Shown here: positions 1 to 12,762 of the stretch, in pieces
Layout: each line of letters opens with the position of its first letter
Position numbering within the stretch: the first letter of the stretch is position 1
Source: Bacteroidales bacterium
GTDB taxonomy: Bacteria > Bacteroidota > Bacteroidia > Bacteroidales > ML635J-15
Length of the DNA stretch: 37,253 nt
Assembly: GCA_028702675.1 (NCBI GenBank)
Contig: JAQVOJ010000010.1
Location: forward strand, 9,926-47,178
Direction: 5' to 3'
Translations under genes and position numbers: made by a program
Notes under the pieces: generated by a model
What the model saw: the letters and a program-made list of their open reading frames with translations, nothing else
Told to the model about the DNA's origin: nothing
Databases searched by the model: none

Positions 1-1244
1 TCAGAGTTTAATAGGTGTCCCTTGGAGTTAGAATCAGTATTATTAAGATCATCATCAGAACCATCGCCGGAAGTATTGCCGTTTTTGTTGGCAAGATCAT
101 CATCAGAACCATCGCCGGAATTGTTGCCGTTTTTGTTGGCAAGATCATCATCAGAACCATCGCCGGAAGTATTGCCGTTTTTGTTGGCAAGATCATCATC
201 AGAACCATCGCCGGAATTGTTGCTATTCTTGTTGGCAAGATCATCATCAGAGCCATCGCCGGAATTGTTGCCGTTTTTGTTGGCAAGATCATCATCAGAG
301 CCATCGCCGGAATTCTTGCTATTCTTGTTGGCAAGATCATCATCAGAGCCATCGCCGGAATTGTTATTGTCATTATCAGCCAGCAAATCTTCTGTGTCTT
401 TATATAAGTCGTAAGGATTTTTAATATTTAAGGAATTATAACCTGTATTTGGATCATAATTTTCTGAAAGCCAATCGCTACCCACCGAAAATTCGTTAGG
501 GCTAATACAATCGTAATCGCTATCAATAGCATACAACCAAACATCATCAATAAAATAATAGGCATAAACAAAATTGGTGTCGCATAAAGTAGTATCTGTA
601 ATACGAACAAATCTAGTAAGATCGTTGTCCCAAAAATTACCTATGCTCAAATATTGTTCTCCTCCCCGTGCTCTGTATGTGCCGGAAAGTTCTATCCATT
701 CAGTATTATTATCCATTATGTGTCCGGGTATATTTGTTACCTGCGGTTTTTGAATAATTTGTCCGGCATCTTTTGCATAAATTTTGTTTTTAGTAATTGT
801 AATACCTAAAGCATCAACTGCAAAAGCACTTTTACTTGCCAACATATAATTAAGTCTAACACAGTAAAGTTGTTCTTTCGTTAATGGTTCTGTAAGTTTA
901 ACCTGCACATATTCTCGCGATACTCCTTTTCTATTAACACAAGTATCAAATGTTTCCCTAAGAATTAAACCTATATATCCCGATCCTTTAGCAGGGTAGG
1001 CATATCCTGCAAAATTTTCGGGTACACCCATTATGCTGTCGCTGCATAAGTGGTAATAATCGGGAGTACCTTTGTTGGGATTTATCCATTCGGGGACAAG
1101 TTCCTTTACAGGGTCGGTAGTATAATATTGCGGACAAGTCCATGCTTTTTCAAAGCTTTGATTTGGCACAAGATTCTGTGCAAAACTCCACAAGTTTAAT
1201 AATACACATACAACAATAATACAATATTTACAATAATTATCCAT
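1..1244 (-). CDS. Secreted OmpA-type/surface protein with Asp-rich repeats, partial (C-terminus beyond left edge)
   Basis: This frame is open from an ATG at 1244 to the window edge (414 codons read, no stop). The ORF track does not list it because it has no stop in the window. It starts with a signal peptide (MDNYCKYCIIVVCVLLNLWSFAQ). Mature residues begin 'NLVPNQSFE...CP', which is the N-terminal module seen in many Bacteroidota OmpA-family surface proteins (family recognition from memory). The module covers about residues 24-265, with 'GVPENFAGYAYP' and 'YYFIDDVWLY' inside it. From about residue 290 it enters a strongly acidic linker of 16-residue repeats (NSGDGSDDDLANKNGN). A C-terminal OmpA peptidoglycan-binding domain or a type IX sorting domain probably follows outside the window; this is inference. 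The gene is divergent from the small membrane protein at 1352. Confidence 0.8.
   Translation of the reverse strand, partial: MDNYCKYCIIVVCVLLNLWSFAQNLVPNQSFEKAWTCPQYYTTDPVKELVPEWINPNKGTPDYYHLCSDSIMGVPENFAGYAYPAKGSGYIGLILRETFDTCVNRKGVSREYVQVKLTEPLTKEQLYCVRLNYMLASKSAFAVDALGITITKNKIYAKDAGQIIQKPQVTNIPGHIMDNNTEWIELSGTYRARGGEQYLSIGNFWDNDLTRFVRITDTTLCDTNFVYAYYFIDDVWLYAIDSDYDCISPNEFSVGSDWLSENYDPNTGYNSLNIKNPYDLYKDTEDLLADNDNNNSGDGSDDDLANKNSKNSGDGSDDDLANKNGNNSGDGSDDDLANKNSNNSGDGSDDDLANKNGNTSGDGSDDDLANKNGNNSGDGSDDDLANKNGNTSGDGSDDDLNNTDSNSKGHLLNS
47..373. repeat. 48-bp tandem repeat array, about 7 copies, inside the surface-protein gene
   Basis: Copies begin at 47, 95, 143, 191, 239, 287 and 335, each starting 'gatcatcatcag' and exactly 48 bp apart. 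The last copy diverges after about 38 bp. The unit is a multiple of three and codes 16 residues (NSGDGSDDDLANKNGN and variants) on the minus strand. Copies 47 and 143 are identical, while copies 191 and 287 share the variant 'gctattcttg'. This suggests expansion by 96-bp dimers. Because no frame of the unit has a stop, three false ORFs appear here in the ORF track. Confidence 0.95.
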
Positions 1245-1289
1245 TCAAAAAGCGATATACTTAACAATAGATGTTAAAAAATTCTATTC

Positions 1290-1298
1290 TCAAATATA
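1290..1298 (-). promoter_or_regulatory. Bacteroidota -7 box for the surface-protein gene
   Basis: On the minus strand the sequence reads TATATTTGA, matching TAnnTTTG. Its expected start point is about 40 nt before the ATG at 1244. No clear -33 TTTG is seen. It lies upstream of the preferred start of the divergent gene at 1352, so it does not overlap that coding region. Confidence 0.4.
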
Positions 1299-1329
1299 AG
1301 AACAAATTATTCACTATATTATTTTATTT

Positions 1330-1338
1330 TATTTTTGT
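1330..1338 (+). promoter_or_regulatory. Bacteroidota -7 box for the small membrane protein
   Basis: TATTTTTGT matches TAnnTTTGY, 14 bp before the ATG at 1352. If used, the transcript would begin near 1345 and the longer ORF start at 1271 would lie upstream of the message. No good -33 box is visible. Confidence 0.4.
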
Positions 1339-1351
1339 GAAAAGTTTTATA

Positions 1352-1687
1352 ATGACTAAACTTAAACATAAAGGTAATATAGACACTAATATTCTTGCCA
1401 ATGTATTAAGAGAAGTTGATTTTGTAGAAGATATTATTGTAAAGAATAATAGTATTATTGCAAAGCTTGGCAATTGTAAAGGAATAGAATTACGTTTAAA
1501 AAAGCAATGCGCTAAGATTTCTACAAGTTTTACATCTAGATCATGCAGACTTTGGTTTTACTTTTCCATCCTTTTTCTTGGTTTAATTCTACCCTTACTT
1601 ATCTATTTATTTGCTTGGTATATACCAAGTTTAGTATATCGTAAGAAGTTGGTTAATATTCTTAAGAATAGCTTACAAAGTTATTAA
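1352..1687 (+). CDS. Small membrane protein of unknown function
   Basis: This is a 111-residue protein beginning MTKLKHKGNID. The ORF track starts it at 1271. I prefer the internal ATG because a TAnnTTTG box lies just before it and the minus-strand promoter of the left-edge gene lies inside the longer version. The first 60 or so residues look soluble and mixed charged ('VLREVDFVEDIIVKNN'). About residues 68-95 (from 'LWFYFSILFLGLILPLLIYLFAWYIPSLVY') form one long or two short membrane segments, and the tail is basic. I do not recognise the family. It lies 41 bp before nhaA on the same strand and could be cotranscribed with it. Confidence 0.55.
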   Translation: MTKLKHKGNIDTNILANVLREVDFVEDIIVKNNSIIAKLGNCKGIELRLKKQCAKISTSFTSRSCRLWFYFSILFLGLILPLLIYLFAWYIPSLVYRKKLVNILKNSLQSY

Positions 1688-1728
1688 TAGTTTATTAAGA
1701 GCTTTCATCTATTATTTAAATATTTAAT

Positions 1729-2874
1729 ATGAGAATACAAATTTTTAGGCAATTTTTACATAACGAAAAATCAGGGGGTTTAGTTTTAATACTTTGCACT
1801 CTTATATCCTTAACAATTGCAAATCTAAGTTTTGGTTCGTTATATCAAGGTTTTTGGCATATAAGTTTTTTGGGTCTGTCTATTGAACACTGGATAAATG
1901 ACGGTTTTATGGCTATTTTCTTTTTATTTATAGGATTAGAGTTAGAAAGAGAGATTTACGAAGGTGCTTTATCAAAACTTAAAGATGCTTTACTTCCGAT
2001 ATTTGCTGCTATTGGTGGAATAGTAGTACCTGCTTCAATTTATATGATATTTAATCATGGAACACCAACCCAATCGGGAGCAGGAATACCAATGGCAACA
2101 GACATTGCGTTTGCACTTGGAATTCTATCATTGTTAGGGAGTAGAGTTCCTATTACGTTAAAAATATTTCTTACAGCACTTGCTGTAATAGATGATTTAT
2201 GTGCTATTATTATTATTGCAGTGTTTTACACAAACACATTAGTAATTACAAATCTTCTTATTGCTTTAGTAATATTTGTTTTGCTTCTATTATTAAACAA
2301 ACTTAAGATTAATAGTATTATACCCTACATTATTGGTGGCATAATTATGTGGTATTTCATGTTAAATTCAGGTGTGCATGCTACAATTACAGGAGTTTTA
2401 TTGGCTTTTGCAATACCTTATCGAAAAAAATCTGTATCAACTTCAAATAAATTAGAAAAATTTTTGCACATACCTGTAGCGTTTATTATTCTTCCTCTAT
2501 TTGCCTTAGCCAACACAGCTATTGATATTAGCGGACAGTTATCAGACACATTATCAGAGAATTACAGTATTGGTATTCTCTTAGGTTTAGTAATTGGTAA
2601 ACCCTTAGGTATTATAAGTTTTATATTGTTTAGTATTTTAGTTGGATGTTGCAAACTACCTAAAACATTCACACTCAAAGATGTTGTTGGTGTTGGATTT
2701 TTAGCCGGTATTGGGTTTACCATGTCTATATTTATTACTTTACTTGCATTTACAGATATTACAATAATTAATAATGCTAAACTTGTAATATTAATATCTT
2801 CATTAATAGCAGGAACTATTGGTTTTGTAATTCTTAAATTTTCATTACCCCAGATTATAAAAACAAAGCTTTGA
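1729..2874 (+). CDS. nhaA: Na+/H+ antiporter NhaA
   Basis: This 381-residue inner-membrane protein exchanges external protons for internal sodium, supporting pH and salt homeostasis. It matches NhaA along its length: the early 'FLFIGLELEREIYEGAL' motif, 'GAGIPMATDIAFALGILSLLGSRVP', the transport Asp pair in 'LAVIDDLCAII' (about residues 150-155), 'PLFALANTAI' and the C-terminal 'GIGFTMSIFI' stretch. About 11-12 membrane segments can be read. Length is normal for the family (about 380-390). A stem with a T-run follows the stop. The short 5' gap suggests it may share a transcript with the gene at 1352. Confidence 0.96.
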   Translation: MRIQIFRQFLHNEKSGGLVLILCTLISLTIANLSFGSLYQGFWHISFLGLSIEHWINDGFMAIFFLFIGLELEREIYEGALSKLKDALLPIFAAIGGIVVPASIYMIFNHGTPTQSGAGIPMATDIAFALGILSLLGSRVPITLKIFLTALAVIDDLCAIIIIAVFYTNTLVITNLLIALVIFVLLLLLNKLKINSIIPYIIGGIIMWYFMLNSGVHATITGVLLAFAIPYRKKSVSTSNKLEKFLHIPVAFIILPLFALANTAIDISGQLSDTLSENYSIGILLGLVIGKPLGIISFILFSILVGCCKLPKTFTLKDVVGVGFLAGIGFTMSIFITLLAFTDITIINNAKLVILISSLIAGTIGFVILKFSLPQIIKTKL

Positions 2875-2897
2875 TTATATTTATTCTTAGTAAATGC

Positions 2898-2950
2898 ACC
2901 TCCTCTACTCTTACTCGTTAGCATCGAATATAAATAGAGAGGTTTTTTTT
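2898..2950 (+). terminator. nhaA: Probable terminator of nhaA
   Basis: ACCTcCTCTA at 2898-2907 pairs with TAGAGAGGT at 2935-2943, with one bulged C and a 27-nt loop. It is followed at once by eight Ts. It lies 24 bp after the nhaA stop. The long loop lowers confidence. Confidence 0.5.
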
Positions 2951-2975
2951 GAAAAATAAGTGCTTATGCAGAAAG

Positions 2976-3030
2976 GGTTTTTGGCATGTGTTTTTGCTTT
3001 TCTTCGAGGCAAAAAACCATGCCAAAAACC
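2976..3030. repeat. Long inverted repeat (about 22-bp imperfect stem)
   Basis: GGTTTTTGGCATG (2976-2988) is perfectly complementary to CATGCCAAAAACC (3018-3030). Inside, TTTTTGC pairs with GCAAAAA across a loop of about 10 nt containing TTCTTCGA. The symmetric position between convergent genes suggests a bidirectional terminator or the remnant of a small repeat element. Confidence 0.7.
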
Positions 3031-3184
3031 TTCGTTTCTATGTTCTGCACCAAGCTTCTAACTCTGAGATACTTTTGCAAAGTGTTTCGGTGCTCTGCAC
3101 CTTTTATCCTAACTATCACTTGGAAATATCTATGTTTCGCAACTCTAATAAATGGCGGTGTATGTATTAATTAGTATTCTTAGT

Positions 3185-4159
3185 TTAATACTTCTTTTTC
3201 CGCTTTAGCCTTAGTTTGTGAGGAATAAGGCTGCGTAATTTTTGAAGGGGACGATACGATTTTATGTGTCTGTCTTTTTTAGAAGTATAAATATCTTCGA
3301 TAGCAATTAATATACCTGTCTCTTCTACATCGCCAAAGTAAGGATTATCTACAGTCCCAAATGTAATCATAGAGGGGCTAAGATTCATATAGGCATTAAT
3401 TAATGGAGGTATTTTTTCATTATGTTGTTTTAATATTTGTACTAACTGCTTATAATCGGCTTTATAATTATTTCCTAAAAACAATTTCTGAGATTCAATA
3501 AAATCGGGTAAAATTGGATTCTGTGGAACTACAAGTTTTCCTTTGTTAGGAAAATGCAGATTTAAAAATCCAAGCAAATAATTTCTTGCTTCAACATTAA
3601 AATGCTTATACATAGTAACTTTTCCGAAAAAATACTTAATCTCGGGATACTCAATAATTAGTGCTCCCAGACCATCCCACAAATTATCAAGAGCAAACAG
3701 CCCTTTTCTACTATTCTTGCCATATTGGTAACGGGGTTGCACAAACGATCTTCCAAGTTCAATAGTGTAAGGCAAATAATCAGAAAGAAATTTTTCGGAA
3801 AAATTAAAAAGCCTTGATGTAGCAAGTTTTTTATCAGGGTTGTCTACAGTAGCTTCACCATTAATAAACCTGTAACCACCAATAATTTCAAGTTCTTCAG
3901 GGTCCCAAACAATTAGCTGCAAATATGGCACATCCGACAAATCGTAAGAATCAATATCCATGCTCTTACCGGTACCCCCTCCTGCATCTCTAAATGTTAA
4001 TTCCCTAAGACGCCCAAGCTCATGCATTAAGTTTGGGGAATCTTCGTGAGAAAAGACATAAATTTCGGTATTTCCAAAATTTGATTTACGCAATAACTTA
4101 TCTTCAGTAAGTTCCTGAAGCAATAATCTTTTATCTACCGGTGCAATCAATGGTTCCAT
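3185..4159 (-). CDS. GNAT-family N-acyltransferase (OlsB/GlsB/hemolysin-like)
   Basis: This 324-residue protein has the aminolipid N-acyltransferase signature: 'LGRLRELTFRDAGGGTGKSMDIDSYD' (about residues 48-73), 'YLQLIVWDPEELEIIGGYRF' and 'YTIELGRSFVQPRY' (about residue 132 on). Known relatives acylate the amino group of ornithine (OlsB) or glycine (GlsB of Bacteroides), the first step to ornithine or glycine lipids of the membrane. Which amino acid is used here cannot be read from sequence. The usual second-step O-acyltransferase (GlsA/OlsA) is not adjacent. It is the last gene of the long minus-strand run, 38 bp after ubiE. The tail is very basic (LRLKRKKKY). Confidence 0.75.
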   Translation of the reverse strand: MEPLIAPVDKRLLLQELTEDKLLRKSNFGNTEIYVFSHEDSPNLMHELGRLRELTFRDAGGGTGKSMDIDSYDLSDVPYLQLIVWDPEELEIIGGYRFINGEATVDNPDKKLATSRLFNFSEKFLSDYLPYTIELGRSFVQPRYQYGKNSRKGLFALDNLWDGLGALIIEYPEIKYFFGKVTMYKHFNVEARNYLLGFLNLHFPNKGKLVVPQNPILPDFIESQKLFLGNNYKADYKQLVQILKQHNEKIPPLINAYMNLSPSMITFGTVDNPYFGDVEETGILIAIEDIYTSKKDRHIKSYRPLQKLRSLIPHKLRLKRKKKY

Positions 4160-4197
4160 TACATAATTTTCGCTTTGTGCAAATGTACAAAAATAAA

Positions 4198-4887
4198 TTA
4201 CTTTGTTGCTATATAATAAGTAACAATTCCCCCTGTTAATGGTTTAATTTTTTCGACACTAAATCCTTTTTGCCTTAATTTCTCATTAAGTATTACGTTT
4301 TTATTAAACTCCAATATGCTATCTCTTAAGTATCTATAAGCCTTAATATTATTACTAAGTAACCCACCAAATACGGGTATTACATAGTTCAAATAATTCA
4401 AATAAAAAAACTTAAATATTTTATTTGAAGGAATCGTAAATTCTAAAATTGCACATCTACCGTTTTCAGCTAAAACTCTGTAAATCTCACTTAAAGATTT
4501 CTCAATATCAGCAAAGTTACGTACTCCAAAAGCAATCGTAATTAAATTCACACTTTGGTCTTGCAAAGGCAAAGATTCAGCATATCCAACAATATATTCT
4601 GTTTTAAAATTTGCATACCTGTTTTTAGCTTTCTCTATCATTTTAGGACTTGGGTCTAATCCAATAATCTTTGTACTATCAAATTTAATCAGATATTTTC
4701 CCAATTCACCAGCACCACAAGCAATATCAAGTATTACTGGATATTTATCATTTTTAATTGCTTTTATAAAAAACTTTCTCCAAAACTTATCAATTCCAAA
4801 TGTGAGCAAACTATTAACCAAATCGTAATCTTTTGAAATATGATTAAACATTTGATTAATCTCATTCTGTTTATGCTCAGCACTCAT
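4198..4887 (-). CDS. ubiE: Demethylmenaquinone methyltransferase (UbiE/MenG)
   Basis: This 229-residue class I SAM-dependent methyltransferase should methylate demethylmenaquinone to menaquinone, the last step of menaquinone synthesis. Family marks are 'MFNHISKDYDLVNSLLTFGIDKFWRK' near the N-terminus, the SAM-binding 'ILDIACGAGELGKYL' (about residues 51-65), 'VRNFADIEKSLSEIYRVL' and 'LEFTIPSN'. Length is normal. The glycine loop reads DIACGAGELG rather than the commoner D-A/C-TGTGD, a small deviation. It starts 3 bp after the yidC stop, so translation is probably coupled. Confidence 0.93.
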   Translation of the reverse strand: MSAEHKQNEINQMFNHISKDYDLVNSLLTFGIDKFWRKFFIKAIKNDKYPVILDIACGAGELGKYLIKFDSTKIIGLDPSPKMIEKAKNRYANFKTEYIVGYAESLPLQDQSVNLITIAFGVRNFADIEKSLSEIYRVLAENGRCAILEFTIPSNKIFKFFYLNYLNYVIPVFGGLLSNNIKAYRYLRDSILEFNKNVILNEKLRQKGFSVEKIKPLTGGIVTYYIATK

Positions 4888-4890
4888 TAT

Positions 4891-6801
4891 TTATCTTCTT
4901 CTCTGCTGATTACTCTTTTGTCTTGAAGCTTCTTCGAGTCTTTTTTGCCAATTAGATTTTTTAACAGGTTTTTTCTTATTTTCTTCAAGCTTTGCCAACA
5001 CTTTATCCTCATCAACAAAGTATTTTCTAATTACCCAAGTTTGAATTATAGTAAAAAGATTTGCTAAAAAGTAATAATAGCTTAAGCCTGATGCATAATT
5101 ATTGAAAAAGAACAGCATCATTACAGGCATCATATACAGCATCACTTTCATTCCGGGTTGCCCTGTAGAAGCCTGCGAGCTACTACTCATTTTGGTTGAG
5201 ACAAACATTGAAATAGCCATTAGTAAAGTAAACAAACTTATGTGATTACCATAAAAGTTTGATAATAAAGGTATATTGGCATTCCATGACACAATGGCAT
5301 CGTAGGCTGATAAATCGCTTGCCCATAAAAATGATTCCTGACGTAATTCTATTGAAGCAGGAAAAAATCTAAACATTGCAATAAGAATCGGAAACTGTAA
5401 CAGCATAGGCAAACAACCACCCATTGGATTAACTCCGGCTTTTTTATAAAGTGCCATTGTAGCCTGTTGCTTTTCCATTTCTTTTCCTTTAGGGAATTTT
5501 TTTGCTATTTCATCAATCTGAGGTTTTAGCACCTTCATTTTAGCTGTTGACATGTAGGACTTATATGTAAGTGGGAATAACAGCATTTTAATGATAATGG
5601 TTAATATTAAAATAATGATTCCATAACTACCAATAAAAGTTCCTAACCAGTTAAAAAGCGGTATTATCAGGAAACGGTTTACCCACCCAAAAATACCCCA
5701 GCCCAGAGGGATAAGCTTTTCGAGTTTAATATCGTATTGCTTAAGAGTTTTAAACTTATTTGGTCCAAAATAGAACTGAAACGGTATAATTTGTTCTTGT
5801 TCATTTTTAATTGGGAAAGTACATTCGGCAGTAAAGTATTTTAAAAACTCACTATTTTCATCATCAATGGTATTACTAGTAATTAATGGGTCATCAACTA
5901 ACTCATCGGCAATAAGAACTGACGAAAAGAATTGCTGCTTAAAAGCAACCCAATGCATTTTGCCACTACTTGTAAATTCATCTTCACTTTTTCGCTCAGA
6001 TAATTTTTCAATATCATCATCGTCCATTTTAAGATATACATTTGTATTTTGCAATTCCCATTTACGCCCTTTTTCTTGTGCTTTTACAAGCTCGGCCCAA
6101 TACAATTTCCCATAATTAACATTTCTACTAATTATGTCTTGCATGTTGTAAAATCTGATATCAAAATCGAGCATATACTCATCAGGTTTAAGAGTATAAA
6201 CAAAATCTAAATAACTGTTTTCGCCTGCTTTTAAACGCATTGTAAGAGTTTCTTCACTTTCGTTTGCATCTATAAACTCAACATTTTCAACAGATTCAAA
6301 GAACAAATCATTTGTAAAAATTGGTCTCCCGTCTATCATAAATTCTATTCCAAATACTGTAGTATCAGTATTGATAAGAACGACAGGTTTACCATTATGA
6401 TCCTTATATTCTTTTAATTCTGCTTGATAAACTCGTCCTCCCTTTGATGATATTTTAAGTTTAATAAGATTATTTTCTATTGTAATAAAACTTTGTTCGC
6501 CTTGAGCTGCGTGAGCAAAAACCCCAAGTTTTTCTTTTAGTTGTACATTATTTATCGAGTCATTATTCTCACTCAGCAATGCTTCTTGTTCTAACAACGA
6601 ATCGGTTTCTTGTGTTTCTTTTTCTGCAGCTATTGCTTTTTCAACTTCTTTTAAGGAATCTTCTTTTGCTTTAACCGTTGCAATTGAATCTTGCACTCTT
6701 TTTTGCTCCATTAATTGAGCTTTATCAGGACGATTAAATACAGAATAAAGCACTAAAATTACTCCAATAATTACTATTCCAATTATGCTATTTCTATCCA
6801 T
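4891..6801 (-). CDS. yidC: Membrane protein insertase YidC
   Basis: This 636-residue inner-membrane insertase acts alone or with Sec. It has an N-terminal membrane anchor (residues 5-21), a charged linker to about residue 80, a periplasmic beta-domain to about residue 350, and five C-terminal membrane segments. The core reads 'GSYGIIILILTIIIKMLLFPLTYKSYMSTAKMKVLKPQIDEI'. The Lys in 'IIIKMLLFPLT' sits where E. coli YidC has its groove arginine, so the positive charge is kept. 'KKAGVNPMGGCLPMLLQFPI' is the conserved cytoplasmic-loop/TM3 signature. The tail is Lys/Arg/Gln-rich, as expected for ribosome contact. It lies 18 bp after pyrG. Confidence 0.97.
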   Translation of the reverse strand: MDRNSIIGIVIIGVILVLYSVFNRPDKAQLMEQKRVQDSIATVKAKEDSLKEVEKAIAAEKETQETDSLLEQEALLSENNDSINNVQLKEKLGVFAHAAQGEQSFITIENNLIKLKISSKGGRVYQAELKEYKDHNGKPVVLINTDTTVFGIEFMIDGRPIFTNDLFFESVENVEFIDANESEETLTMRLKAGENSYLDFVYTLKPDEYMLDFDIRFYNMQDIISRNVNYGKLYWAELVKAQEKGRKWELQNTNVYLKMDDDDIEKLSERKSEDEFTSSGKMHWVAFKQQFFSSVLIADELVDDPLITSNTIDDENSEFLKYFTAECTFPIKNEQEQIIPFQFYFGPNKFKTLKQYDIKLEKLIPLGWGIFGWVNRFLIIPLFNWLGTFIGSYGIIILILTIIIKMLLFPLTYKSYMSTAKMKVLKPQIDEIAKKFPKGKEMEKQQATMALYKKAGVNPMGGCLPMLLQFPILIAMFRFFPASIELRQESFLWASDLSAYDAIVSWNANIPLLSNFYGNHISLFTLLMAISMFVSTKMSSSSQASTGQPGMKVMLYMMPVMMLFFFNNYASGLSYYYFLANLFTIIQTWVIRKYFVDEDKVLAKLEENKKKPVKKSNWQKRLEEASRQKSNQQRRR

Positions 6802-6819
6802 ATTGTTATTTTATAAATA

Positions 6820-10719
<3,900 letters not shown>

Positions 10720-10730
<11 letters not shown>

Positions 10731-12762
10731 TATCGTCCTTCTCTTCCTTAATTTGCTTTTTCACATCTCTTTCTGTAAGATCAATAATCTTTTTCTTTTC
10801 GGCCAGATTATCTAATTCTTCGTGTGCTTTCTCAAGCTTCTTTTTTACATCTTTAAGTAAATCGCCTGCCGAGCCTGAAAAGAAGCTTAAATTATTTTCC
10901 CATAGAGCAATATCATTTTCAATGGTTTTCATTTTTTGTATAATATAGCTTCTCTCTTTTCTGAGTTTCTCTAATTCTTTACCTTCGGCATATATATCCA
11001 TACGCTCCCGATACTTAGTTATGTCAACAACATCTTTCGACATATTAAGCTTTTTGTATAATTGGTCGATTGCTTCTCGATAATCTTTTTGTAATTTTTC
11101 TTTAACCTTAAACGCAACAAAACCAATTTCAGTCCATTTGTTCTGAAATTCTTTTATTTTTTCAACATTTTTTGCATGATCATCAGAAGGCTCGTAATTT
11201 TCAATTTCAGAAATAAGCTTTTCTTTAGCAATCATATTTTCGTTTAGTTCATCCTGACGATTTTTAAAGAATTCAGACTTTGCTTCGAAAAAATGATTAC
11301 AAGCAGCTCTAAAACGTTTCCAAATCACATCATTCTGTTTTTGAGGAACAGTACCTATAGTTTTCCATTTTTTCTGGAGTTTTAAAAATGCATCAGTTGT
11401 CTTTTTCCAATCTGTACTGTTTTGCATACTCTCGGCTTGAACGCATAAATCTAATTTTAGTTGTAAATTATTGTTTTGTTCTTCCCGAATTTTTAAGAAA
11501 TATTCCTTTTTCTCTTCAAAAAACTTATTACATGATTCTCTAAAACGAGTATATATTGGAGTGTTTAAGCTTGCAGGTACCATTCCTATACTTTTCCACA
11601 TTTTTTGTAAATCCAGTATTTGTCGGGTTTGCTCATTCCAATCCTTAAAACTATTTCTTTCCATTTTCAGAATTGCTTCTGCTTGTTGGCATAGAACTTC
11701 TTTTTGCTTAAGATTCATTTCTCGCTCTTCCTTAATTTTAATAAAATGCTCTTGATGCCTTTTATTAATTTCGCGAGTAATTACCTGAAAACGCTCCCAA
11801 ATCTCTTCACGATTTGTAAGTGGAACAGGACCTATTTCTCTCCATTTGTTGTGATACTCCTGAAGCTTCTTGTAAGCATCCACAATATTGGGTTCTAACA
11901 TTAAGCTTTCGGCTTTTTCGCAAAGCTCAATTTTATATTCCAAGTTCTTTTTAAAATCAAGATCACGTAATTCCTTATTAATCTTAATATAGTCATAAAA
12001 ACGCTCAACCTGAAGATTGTAACTATGCCACAAATCTTTGCTCTCGGAATGAGGAACAGCCCCTATTTCGTTCCATTTTTGCTGTAATTCCTTAAATTCA
12101 TTAAAAGTATTATTTAAAGATTCTTCTCCATTTGCTAAAACACCAATTTTATCTATTATTTCTTTCTTAAGAGCCAGATTATCTTCTTTCATTTTCTCTA
12201 AGGCTTCTGCATAATCCGTTCTTAGTTTACGGTAATCTTCTAAAAGTTCTTTAAAATAAGCTTCATCGGTGTCTTTTGGTACTTCAAAATTAATCTCATC
12301 TTCACCGGTAGCAATAAACTTGTTTTTGATAGATTCAATCTCATCATTACGCAAACGATAATAATGTTTTTTAATTTCTTCTACATCTCTTTTAATTGAA
12401 GATACCGGTTTTTCACGTAATAACTGATTAAGCACGACAAGCAATTCTTCTTTGCTTAAACTACTATAATCAATATTATTTTGCTCATCGCCCTGAACAT
12501 CTGTATCATCATCAATTTCGTCTTCTTGAGTTTCTATATTCTCCGAATCGTCTTCTTCAGGCAAAATAACAAACTCATCCGATTTCCTTTCCGATTTGCT
12601 AATGTTAGTACTTGTTGCTTTATCTTTTTTAACAACATTATTAGTTACGTCTTTAGCTGTTTTATGTTCTTCCTGCTTATTAGCAGAAGTTCCAGACACA
12701 TTACCCTGCGAAGATTCATTCCCGATTTCTTCGTTCAGGTTCAGATTTTCGTGGTTATCCAT
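10720..12762 (-). CDS. DUF349 repeat protein
   Basis: This 680-residue, highly charged cytoplasmic protein has no signal peptide. The first 115 residues are acidic and Ser/Thr/Asn-rich and probably disordered. Five DUF349 repeats follow, each about 77 residues, with the cores 'QQKWNEIGAVP' (about 227), 'HNKWREIGPVP' (about 304), 'QKMWKSIGMVP' (about 390), 'QKKWKTIGTVP' (about 464) and 'QNKWTEIGFVA' (about 540). The C-terminal 100 residues are coiled coil. DUF349 proteins are widespread in Bacteroidota; their function is not established to my knowledge. It is the first gene of the minus-strand run. Confidence 0.9.

Larger units (their letters stand above)
2875..3184. other. 310-bp convergent intergenic region with three hairpins
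   Basis: This gap separates nhaA (plus) from the GNAT gene (minus). It holds a terminator-like stem at 2898-2950, a long imperfect inverted repeat at 2976-3030, and a short stem with four Ts at 3089-3105. The phrases 'ttctgcacc' and 'ctctgcacc' recur. The two ORFs listed here (2949-3170 and 2986-3174) are low-complexity translations of the inverted repeat and I do not accept them as genes. Confidence 0.6.

Noticed and set aside
47-373. CRISPR array
   Set aside because: Units are directly joined 48-bp copies without unique spacers, and they are in frame with a secreted protein.
8-414. Three ORFs in the repeat array (8-373 minus, 15-407 plus, 22-414 plus)
   Set aside because: They are out-of-frame readings of the 48-bp repeat, which has no stops in several frames. 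The minus-strand frame joined to a signal peptide at 1244 is the real one.
2949-3174. Small ORFs 2949-3170 and 2986-3174
   Set aside because: They translate a hairpin-rich intergenic region, with no recognisable protein features and overlapping frames.
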